Source of the DNA: Linnemannia elongata
Lineage: Eukaryota > Mortierellomycota > Mortierellomycetes > Mortierellales > Mortierellaceae
Direction: 5' to 3'
NCBI GenBank assembly: GCA_036320915.1
Contig: JAXBDG010000013.1
Coordinates: forward strand, 124,001-188,000
Length of the DNA stretch: 64,000 nucleotides
The notes beneath the pieces are model-generated. The model made no database searches. It was not told the origin of the DNA and worked only from the letters and a program-made list of their open reading frames with translations. Shown here one piece after another: positions 12,153 through 21,300 of this stretch. The position numbers were made by a program, and so were the translations under genes. The first letter of the stretch is position 1. Every line of letters starts with the position of its first letter.

Positions 12153-12605
12153 CTAGGTGCGGTTGCGGAAGAGCTCTGGAGCAATGCAGACGTATACCCA
12201 ATGGTTCGGGTAATGGTATGGGAGTTGTTGCCTGGTCGTGTTGGGAGGCGCATGATATTCGTCAGCCAAGGTACAAGGGATGAGCAGTCCGGTCTCTTTT
12301 GTCTTCAAACTGGGCACCTTGTTGTAAACGTCGCCGGAAGTGATCGAGACGTTGTAGAACTGGTTGAGTCTCCAGTTGGTATTTTCGAACTTCAGGTAGT
12401 CGTTCGGCTCTTCTGAGGACATGCAGGGGCCTGCAATGCCATTCCAGCGCTTCCCAGTGGAATAGTCGATGCCCTTGAAGTCATAGGTGATCGGATTGAC
12501 ACACTTGGTCCACTGATCCTTACTCACGGTCATCACATCGACTGTATAGTAGTAAGCGTTTGTCATCGAGACAAAAACACCAGCCAAGAGCAAAGCTGTG
12601 CGCAT
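12153..12605 (-). CDS. Small secreted protein, tandem copy B (150 aa)
   Basis: Paralogue of the gene at 9742-10194, identical in length and start context. The signal peptide (MRTALLLAGVFVSMTNA) and YYYTVDVM start are conserved, as are the core YDFKGIDYSTGKRW, WRLNQFYNVSIT and the final HWVYVCIAPELFRNRT. All mature cysteines are retained. Differences cluster in residues about 36-75, around the second Cys, while the C-terminal third is nearly invariant. Such a pattern can mark diversifying selection on an exposed loop, or simply relaxed constraint. A TATA box at 12792-12800 and a 54-nt UTR intron (12661-12608) mirror copy A. Function unknown. Confidence 0.8.
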   Translation of the reverse strand: MRTALLLAGVFVSMTNAYYYTVDVMTVSKDQWTKCVNPITYDFKGIDYSTGKRWNGIAGPCMSSEEPNDYLKFENTNWRLNQFYNVSITSGDVYNKVPSLKTKETGLLIPCTLADEYHAPPNTTRQQLPYHYPNHWVYVCIAPELFRNRT

Positions 12606-12607
12606 TT

Positions 12608-12661
12608 CTGGAGAAGTTGGTGAGGGAAAGTAAAATCGCTGAAATTTGAAGGCAGACTTAC
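12608..12661 (-). other. Probable 5' UTR intron of secreted copy B
   Basis: The donor GTAAGTCTGCC is shared with copy A and the acceptor is TCCAG directly before the AATG start. At 54 nt it is the shorter of the pair. Confidence 0.55.
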
Positions 12662-12791
12662 TGAATCCGGTCGGGAGATAAGGGTTCGTTCTAGAGTCTT
12701 GATGAGGAGGTCCGTGGTGATCCCGGGATGGTTCTTGAGGCTTGAGGAGGATTGAATATGTCGGTGCAGGATGTTAGGGTAGGCACGGCCT

Positions 12792-12800
12792 CCTTTTATA
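12792..12800 (-). promoter_or_regulatory. TATA box of secreted copy B
   Basis: TATAAAAGG on the minus strand, in a block conserved with copy A. Confidence 0.6.
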
Positions 12801-13587
12801 AGTGCAGAAAGTGCTCGCCACCTTCTGAATAAACCGGATGATGGCTATGGATGCTGGAGGCAAAGCGGTCAAGTTTCTGGGTCTTTTTGAGAGCATCAGA
12901 TGTACACCAGTGCCATGTATGTTCCATTGACTCTGAGATTGAATCTAAATATTTTCTCAAATGCTCACTCATAGTCCTCAGACAGTGCGTAGGTTTACCT
13001 GCTAACACGCAACGGCAGATACCATCGGAGGCGAGGCGATTAATCTTTTTGGATCCTATTGACAGAATCAGGCCGTCGACTTTATGGGTAAATCGAATGT
13101 TCGCTAATGTTTAAAGTTGAGGACAATGCAGGTAGGCACCAATCGATGTACCTAGGATAGCAGCGTCTCACTCGGGAACAATCGAAAGGGTAATCGTATG
13201 AGCCCGTGGGAGAATTAAGATTGATCGGTATTCAGTTATTGCTTTGCTTCCAATGCTCTCAAAGGGACCAAAAATTTCTTGCCTCGCCTCCAGCATTCAG
13301 TTTACCAGGAAAGCAGGATCTACACCTGGTGAATGTCATGTACTCCCAAAAGAATATTTATCTGTGGTAGTATCCTTGTGTGAAGGTATCCTAGGTAGTT
13401 CTGCTTTACCTCCACCTTTGGCCTCTACGCCTCCATTCTAACTACCACGCCCCTATCCTCATCTAACCACGCCCCTAGCGCCCTGTACTCTACAGAGCAT
13501 TCGTAAACGTAAGATGTAGCAGTATGGTACCAGGTTACAAATCATTCTATCACGAAATAGAGACTTTTCCCTTTGCTTTCCCTATTC

Positions 13588-13632
13588 TTGCCTTTTGCTT
13601 TGCCTTTTGCTTTGCCTTTTGCTTTGCCTCTT
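13588..13632. repeat. 12-bp tandem repeat (CTTTTGCTTTGC type)
   Basis: Between three and four copies of a 12-bp unit lie inside duplication copy B. Copy A has only one or two units at about 11275-11300, so the array expanded or contracted after the duplication. Confidence 0.7.
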
Positions 13633-13840
13633 ACTTGCCTTTCGCGCTGTTTGTTCGCATGCAGCTTGCATGCACTGATGTGTCTCTATTTTATTTGACG
13701 AAGGAATAAAACTATATGTAGATACATGGATTGTGGCAGCTAAGCGTTCATAGTGATGTTGTGTTTGATCCTTCAATGTCAGTTATTCCTATCATACTGA
13801 AGCAGTATTCAGTGAGCATTGGACTGTTCACCTACTAACA

Positions 13841-14640
13841 GAGAACGTGGGCTGGGTTTAGACCGTCGTGAGGCAGGTTAGTTTTACTCTGTTAATGAAA
13901 TGTTGTTGCAATAGTAAATAACTTTGAACAAGAGGAACCGTCCATTCGCATAATTGGTATTTAGGCCGTCTGAGCAGGTAATAACTTAAAGATATCATCC
14001 GTTGGGTTTTTACTGAACGGTCTGTGGAGTGTGACGGAGTGCAGAAAAGGGACATCAAGAAAGCAATAGAGTGCGAAATATGTTTAATTTTGGAAAATGG
14101 GTTGTAGCAGCCATACGTCCATTCCTTAAGTCAAGGTCTCTCACAATCGCAAATAGTTCGGCAAGCATCACCAGTGTGCATCGTTTCGTGAAGACACCGA
14201 AGAAAACAGAGGAGATTGATTGTATGTGTTGGATTGGCGAGGCTTGTCGGAATAACTATAGCCATATGCATTCATGCGGTCTCTCGAGGCTCCCCAATTT
14301 CGATGCACCGATCGATGCAACGACCATCACACACATTGTGTAGTTGAATGCGATTTTCTCCAACACGCAGTTGGCGACCTTCGCCGTTTTCTTACGCACT
14401 AACCAATGCAATTGAGAGAATGTTGATAAAAGTCATCATGGAAAAAAAAAGTGACTGGAGTATGAAGACGATATTAAGAGGGATTTGAAAAGGCTCAAAA
14501 GGAGAAGATAAGAATGAGGATAAGGAAAATTGTGAATAGATTCATGGTGGAAGTATGAAAATTTAGCTAATTTTACACTCATTTGCCTCAATTCCTGTCG
14601 TCTACACCATTAAAAGCATGCTTCGAATGAACTCTACCAA
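13841..14640. other. Gene-free interval before the minisatellite
   Basis: No supported gene. A 90-codon frame at 14071-14343 has no signal peptide, motif or family resemblance. AT content rises towards 14600. Confidence 0.4.
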
Positions 14641-14664
14641 CGCCAGACCCGTTTCGACGCGCAT

Positions 14665-15203
14665 TCTTTTTCATGCGCTGCGAACACCTTTCTCTCTCTT
14701 AATACCCCCTCGCATGCTCTCATGGCTTCGTCCCCTTTTCATGCAAACACCTTTTTTTCTCTTACCACCTATGCATTCGCCCACTCCCATACCCTTTTCT
14801 TTTTCATGCGCTCTACACACCTTTCCCACTCGTTTTACTATCTTGCATACTCCCATGTCCCTGTTTTATTTCATGCGTTGTGTACACCTTTCTCTCTCTT
14901 AATCCTCACTTGCATGCTCCCATGCTCCTGTTCTTATTCATGCGCTGTACGTTACTCTCTCTTACCACCCACGCCTTCGCCCACTCCCATGCCCCTAAAC
15001 TTTTTCGTGCATTGTTCACACCTTTCTCTCTCCTACTCCTCAGTCATATGCTCCCATGCTCCTGTCCTTATTCATGCGCCGCCCACCTTTCCCTTACCAC
15101 CCACGCCTTCGCCCACTCTCATGTTCCTACGCATTTCATGCACTGTGAACACGTTTCTCTCTATTGCCTCCCACTCGCCCGCTCTCCTGCCCCTTTCTTT
15201 ATA
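14665..15203. repeat. 67-bp minisatellite, about eight degenerate units
   Basis: Units are marked by a TCATGCG-like start at 14671, 14739, 14804, 14871, 14938, 15005 (TCGTGC), 15072 and 15136, with spacings of 64-68 bp. Each unit continues into CACCTTTCTCTC, then a C-rich CCCATG segment. The plus strand is almost pure pyrimidine between the ATGC anchors. Because 67 is not a multiple of three, the long open frames crossing it are a composition effect and not genes. Confidence 0.85.
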
Positions 15204-15289
15204 AGAAGCCTCTTTCTTTCGCTCAGAAATTACCAACATACGTTCTATTCTCTCCGTCGCTTGATCACACATAGATACATGCACTCTAT

Positions 15290-15310
15290 TCTCTCTCTCT
15301 CTCTCTCTCT
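15290..15310. repeat. CT dinucleotide microsatellite
   Basis: An uninterrupted CT run of about ten units lies some 115 bp upstream of the claudin/SUR7-like start, probably in its promoter or 5' UTR. Confidence 0.8.
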
Positions 15311-15423
15311 CACTCTCTTTCGTGACAGCTGTAACTCGTACTTCTAAAAAAAACCGGCCTGGTTTTCTTTCTCACCTTTCATTGTTTTTTTTTCAACAAT
15401 CATTATCGCAAGGGATTACGCAC

Positions 15424-16422
15424 ATGGATCATGTCAACGGTGGATTCCCCCAAACCCGAGCCAAACATCGAGCAGCCTATTTTGGTTTGGCTCTCTTGAC
15501 TGCAATTATCTGTGTCTTTCAGTGGAAATCTGTATGGCACCCAAGCTGGTGAGTGAGAAATGTGCTGGTCGTAGTGTTTTTATACTGTTTACGGCGTCCA
15601 TTGCCTTATCTATATCATGAAACGAGCGTTTTATTTACTCAAACTCATGCTATAGGGTATATCTCAAGGACGATGGGAATGGAGAGCCGAAAGTGATATA
15701 CGGTCTCTTTGAGGTGTGCTCAAAAATCTCGGGGCAGTGTCGGAAGTTTACAGATCATACCATCGATAGCTGTGTAGTATATGGCACCGGAAACACAATG
15801 GACGGGTTCCGCTGCACTGAATGGAAAATCCTTCGAGTTGTGGCGGAAATGAACGTATTCTTCGTTTTCCTCTTATTTTGTGGGTCCATTCTAGCAGGCT
15901 GTCGACTTGGCCCCTACACTGAAGGATGGCGCATTTTTCAATTTTTTATTGCCGCGATGTGTAAGTGAGAAAAAAATTGGTGGTTCAAAAACATTTGGAG
16001 ATGCAAAGGAAGCAGAAGGTTATTTTTATAACAAAGGTGGAGAGCTGTGGTAATAGGTCTGGAGTAATTAAATTCGCCCATAAAATGTGTACACGCCAGA
16101 CTATAGGGTAAAGGAGGAATGTCCAGACTGCTAACATATACGTTCTGATCCACCTTTTTTTTTTTTAGTTTTTATCCAACTGGCGGTTGTTGGACTAGTT
16201 CTCGATGTTAGATATTCATCTGAGCTGTGGACTGGTCATACATTGGGCTGGGGTTTTTACTTGAGCGCTCTTTGTGTCTTACTTCTCGCTTTTGCTTGGC
16301 GTGGCCATAAAACAGCTCATCTTAGCCATGAAGAGGACCCGGAGATCACTTGCCTATCGTGGATTTTACGAAAGAAATCAACACGTCACCATGAAGACTT
16401 GGGTTATATATCTTTAGGATGA
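15424..16422 (+). CDS. Four-TM claudin/SUR7/PalI-like membrane protein (three exons, 227 aa)
   Basis: Exons 15424-15548, 15656-15960 and 16169-16422, closing to 228 codons. The last exon has no ATG of its own, so it is easily missed. The product has the PMP22/claudin/SUR7 layout: TM1 (FGLALLTAIICVF), then an extracellular loop with GLFEVC followed eight residues later by another Cys. This resembles the family G-L-W-x-C-x(8-10)-C signature with W replaced by F. TM2 (NVFFVFLLFCGSILAG), TM3 (FFIQLAVVGLVL) and TM4 (YLSALCVLLLAFAW) follow, with a short charged cytosolic tail. Fungal members organise plasma-membrane eisosome domains (Sur7) or sense alkaline pH (PalI/Rim9); which applies here cannot be decided. 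The minisatellite lies directly upstream. Confidence 0.75.
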
Positions 16423-16499
16423 ATATACTGTAGCCTGGTTAATTATCTCTTTTGATTGTCCCTTGTCGTCTTGCAAGGCCTTATAAAATCTGTCATGAA

Positions 16500-16627
16500 T
16501 TAATTTCATTAACTGGCTTGTGGTAGTCAAGCGTTCAAAGCGACGTTGCTTTTTGATCCTTTGATGGCGGCTTTTCCTATAATAATGAAGCAGGATTTAG
16601 TAAGCATTGGATTGTTCACTCACAAAT
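16500..16627. repeat. Third, partial copy of the duplicated flank
   Basis: The stretch containing GTCAAGCGTTCAAAGCGACG and the following GAAGCAGGATTTAGTAAGCATTGG resembles 11370-11475 and 13725-13830. It shows that the far end of the duplicated segment is itself a dispersed element and not only part of the tandem pair. Confidence 0.65.
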
Positions 16628-17714
16628 AGAAAAGGCGATGCCTTTATTACAATCATTTGGGCAACATCACGGGGCTGTGCTCTAGCTTGTTCTGCTCGGT
16701 CTCTGTCTCAACTTCCTTCTCCCAAGATGACCAAAAATTATGCAAGCGCCGCAGGGAACAGTCAGCATAGTTCGTCTTGAGTCGATCTCGTCAACTCAAC
16801 TTGATACGCGGCGATTCGAGCAACTCCTTGTACAGCGTTATTGCATCATACTTGTAACGAATATTGAATTCCTTGACGAAGGACGGAAACGAAGCATATG
16901 TTCTTCACGCTGTTCGTCCACCACTTTGACCGCAGTCTTCCATTCTAAATACGAGGCCATTGGCGGAGACTTGGCGCAAGCAAAACACAAGCGGTCAATA
17001 AAGCATTACTTTCCGGTGTCTGCCCGCCATTGAGCCGGTTAGGTGAAAGAAAGAGAGAAGCAAAGGTAACTTCAGCGCGGGGGGCCCATCGCTAACGCGA
17101 TCGAGATTCATGTGGGCCACACTGAACATCTTTGCCACGACTACCTCCCCGTTAGGCATATACGAGGATCAGAAGAGCTCCTGAACACACGCTAGAGCTA
17201 AAAGAAGGGTCGCACTGACAGAATGCTTTGCATGCGGCAGATGCTGCGAAAGTTCATTACCTTCTCAGGAGAGAAATCGCGTTGGCGAGACATAGTGAGG
17301 AAGAGAAGCACGCATTTTAGAATGATGCGAACATCCCTCCACTGAGCTACTGAGCGTCAATAACCATGAAAACAAAGGCGATATTGTGCCTTTCAAGCAA
17401 ATTGAGTAAAAACATTGATCACTAATCCAGTTGTAAGCGAGGTTTGCATGGGTGTGGAACAAAAACGTTGTCCTGAATAGCTGGTTAATCGAGTTTAGCG
17501 GCCAAAACAAAATATAGGTTGAACCGCTATTTGTTTTTGAAAAGCAGAGAGGAGTTGGTAGAGTCATGGACGCGTTTTTGTCTTAGCCTACACGGACAAG
17601 AGCTATTATCTCATGATGACAGACAAATAAATAAATAAAAAAAGGGTGAGCAGCAATTCGGAAAAAGATAGCCGACTCTCCCTACCGTCGTTCCTTCCTT
17701 GTTATTGTTGCCAC

Positions 17715-17750
<36 letters not shown>

Positions 17751-17790
17751 ATAATTCTCGCTTGAGTAGGGGGTTAATGAGGATGGACGC

Positions 17791-17828
<38 letters not shown>

Positions 17829-18323
17829 TCTCAGTTGTCACCTCAGGCGAAAACTTTAGTCCAAGTAAATTGCGAACTGGCCGATGTTATAATCCAAACA
17901 TGAAAAAAGAGCGGAGGCACACCGCTACGGTCATCGTGATATATTTGGAGGATGAGGGGATTGAGGCGCTCCCCTTGAACTTTTCGGAGGTGAACTACGC
18001 ATTTTTATTTTAGGATAGGAAGGAAGGAAGGGGTGTGTGAGATGGAGGTCGAAGGTGGAGAGTGAGGATTCGTAACAAAAATTGACTTTTTTGCAGGGCG
18101 TTCGAGAAAAAAAAACTTCTGAGGACGAAGGAATGGAAGGGAGGAAGTGAGGAAACAAGGTAAGAAATATGCAAGCTGGCTTGAACGGACTCGTGAAAAT
18201 GAAGGTGGGATAGGAAACGAAGAGGAAATGGAAATGGGAATGGGAGTGAGGGGGGAGGGGAGTATGAAGAGGAAGGAAAGGCCAGGGGAAGAAAAAGATT
18301 AGTCGGTTAAGAAAGTGGGTAAA
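16628..18323. other. Gene-free convergent interval
   Basis: 3' side of both flanking genes. I see no supported gene: the 97-codon frame at 16740-17033 and the 100-codon minus frame at 17265-17567 show no motif. The long A and T tracts listed separately lie here, followed by GA-rich DNA next to the RhoGEF stop. Confidence 0.45.
17716..17825. repeat. A33/T31 inverted homopolymer pair
   Basis: A run of 33 A (17716-17748), then 46 bp of mixed sequence, then 31 T (17795-17825). The two runs are perfect reverse complements and could fold into a hairpin of about 31 bp. Confidence 0.85.
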
Positions 18324-21300
18324 CTAGATGGTATCGCTGCCGACACAATCGGCACCAAAGATCTCCTCCATATCCTTCTCAGACAGGAACGGCTGCTCAT
18401 CGATATCTCCACCATTCAATACCACACTTCCAACCTCGTTTTCCGGTAACTCTGTCAATACACCGGTGTTGTCACTTCCCAGATCCATCAACATCGCCCC
18501 TCTTGATACGCCTCCGCTGTTATGATGATCCATAGTAACAGGCGACAGGTTCAACACAGTTCTGCGACGAATCCCGGCAGTTGGAGACCGAATCATCGTC
18601 TTGAACTTTTGGGACGCCTGCGTCAGGTTCTGAAGGATCGACAAGGACTTTCGGCGGTCTTGGGTAGTGGATTCTAGCTGGAGGGTGTGAGGGAGGAGTA
18701 CAGGGGTATAGCCATCCTGGAAAGAGGTTGGCACTTTAGTGGTTGAGGAAGAACGGTCGTGGAGTGCGGAGGGTTGAAGTTGGTAAGAGTCTTGGTTGTA
18801 GTACAAGATGGGCGAGAGGGAGGATGCAGAGGGGGAGGAGGAGATGGATTTTTGGGATCCAGTTCCGCCAGAGTGATGGCGTGATGATGATGTGGAAGAG
18901 CGCGGGGAGCTAGTGCCGAACGCCATTCCTCCCGAGATAGTATTCTCGCTGTGATAATGGTCTTCAGAAAACGACCATGGCAGCGGAGGTTGTCGCGCAT
19001 CGTGCTGTTGTGGTTTGCTGTGATGGTGATGTTGGCGATAGTGCAGTTCATTCGACTTGGACTGGTCATGGATAGAGAGAAGGTTCGAGTGAACTGAAGA
19101 ATTTGACGAGGACCGACTGCGGGTAGATCCAGAGGGTGTCAATGTCAATCGCGGGACTGATGAGGGCGAGGAAGAGATTATTTCGCCTAGGATCCCGTGG
19201 TGGTGAGGGATGGAACCGTTGCTCATGATGCTGGTCACGGAGTCCATCGACCGCACTGTCGACTCGGAGACCGTCCTGTAATGGTTCCGGCTACTGGCGT
19301 TTGTATGTGCCATAGATGATTCTTGGACAGGCGAAGCACCCCCAGAGTTATAAACCATGGTCAAAGAAGAGCTGTCAGAGGTGTGAGTTGAAGAACGACG
19401 CAATGGACGAGGAGACCCAGCAATACCAAGCTTGTCGTCTCCACCCTCGCTGACAATACTGCTACTGCTCAGGTTGGAGACTTGAGAGTATCCTTGGTAC
19501 TGCTGATGATGTCTGTTTTGGCTCTTATTTGAGCTGGACGAGCCATGTCGATCACCCGCACTCCGCTTATGCGTCAATCGCCCCATCGCCATCCAGATCT
19601 TCTCAACCGCATTATCCTTATGCGCTGAGTCCCCTGCGGCCTGTGAATGTACCAGCGAATGAGTACTCGAGTTATTGGATGCCAAGTACACCGGCAGAGA
19701 TTGCGTAGAAGTCGAAGATCGCAAGCCCTGCGCCGCTGTGCTCGTATTGGTGATGGAGGACGAGATAGAAGACTGCGTGGCGGTGTTGGATGAGCGGTCG
19801 ATACTGGCCATCGCCAAGGCGGCTCCGAGAAATCGCCGTTGGATCCGTTCAGAACTCCCGTTACCGCGTCGGGATCGAGCAGCCTCTCCTGCTGCACTGC
19901 TCAAACTGTTCAGAATCTCGCGGTCAGCTTCAAGGTCAATACCGAGCAAAGAGGTTGCTAGGTTCTCACCACTTGAGCCAGGCATCGCAAGTGACGCCAG
20001 ATATGAGGACGACGACGAAGCAGCCAATGCAAAGGAGGATGACAGATCCTGACTACTTTGACTCGCCTTTAACCTCCTTCCTACTAACCCACCGCCCTTC
20101 TTGGACTTGTTCCTGGACACGACCAGCGAAGGCGCCGACGCGAACGAAGGCGTCAGTCCATGAGTAGCCTTCTTCTCGATCAGCTGTGCTCGCGCCTTGA
20201 CAGAGATCCGTTGATAGATGCCACCACCATCTCGTGTAGGCGGCGCGACTCCTGATACAGGTGAGTGGTCACTGCTGTTGTTGAAGAGGTCTGGGATAGA
20301 TAGTCGTCGCCGGTGGTATTGAACGTGATTATACGTCTTATGGGTACTATGCGTGTTGTAGTCAGAGTTCTTTCGGAAGTTGAGTGTGGCGGCGATCGCT
20401 GCAGTAGCTGAGCTTCTGCGACGATCCCATTCTAAAAAAAACCCCCCATTATCAAAAATTAAGCAACGATCACCTGGTTAATTTTTTCTCCGTCAAATCA
20501 GTCACTAAGCCACTTTGAATTGCACCACAAAAATAAAGTACGGAACTCACCCGTCTTTTCTGAAGGAGCAGTGACAGGGCCGTTAGGCGAGCCTTTGGCA
20601 CTGGTTCCAGAATCCTTTCTGCGCAAGATTCGATTTGTCAACGATGTACAAGAAGATTCCGTTGACTGCAGGGTAGGCGTCAACGAGGGCGTTTCGTCAT
20701 CCTCTCCAGCCTCATTCACAGTAATACTTCCTGCAGTCGACAGAGAATTTCCAGAGGTAGACGCTACCATTCCAGTGATCGCCTTGGATGAGCTAGGAGG
20801 AGGCGGAGGCGCATTTCCTGTAGCATTGTTCGACGAGAAGGAGGAGTTGCTGTTGAAGTAGCTGAACGGCATAGGCGTACTGTACCGACCAGTTCGAGAC
20901 GTCATGGGCGATGATAAATTGGCAGAGATGGGCTGCGGGGAGGGATGAGAAGGGTGATTCGTCGTAGTGGCAGTGGTAGTAGTGGTCCAAATGTTCTCGG
21001 TCGAGACATCCTTGAACATATTCTGGACCAATGTGCGTTGGTTGGGTTTGATTCCGCTGTGGCTCGATGCGAAGACTCGAGTCACGTCAAAGGAGTGACT
21101 TCGAGGTCGAGGGTCGGGGACCAGCCAAGGGAAGGGAGTAGACGGGAAGAGTAAGTGGCCAGTGCCACTGGCTGCACTTTCGGATTTCCTGGCGGACAGT
21201 GGATTGGACTCGTTGAAGGGCCGTGTGCGAGGCTGGGAGATGGAACGGCTCAGAGGGTTGTAGCCTTGGTCTTGATGGTTGCAGTCCGAAGCATGGTTGC

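Larger units (their letters stand above)
12120..13840. repeat. Segmental tandem duplication, copy B
   Basis: Direct-orientation counterpart of 9709-11480, offset by about 2.41 kb at the gene and about 2.3 kb at the far end because of indels. Coding DNA is visibly better conserved than the upstream flank. Confidence 0.85.

Noticed and set aside
14618..15347. Three long overlapping plus-strand reading frames (94-160 codons)
   Set aside because: They run through the 67-bp C/T-rich minisatellite in different frames; the lack of stops is explained by composition, and 67 is not a multiple of three.
9709..16627. A third secreted-protein gene or pseudogene linked to the 16.5 kb repeat copy
   Set aside because: Only the distal flank is present there; no trace of the signal peptide or CIAPELF coding blocks was found.
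16628..17700. Possible degraded transposon coding sequence
   Set aside because: Partial frames on both strands gave no recognisable transposase, reverse transcriptase or helicase motif.
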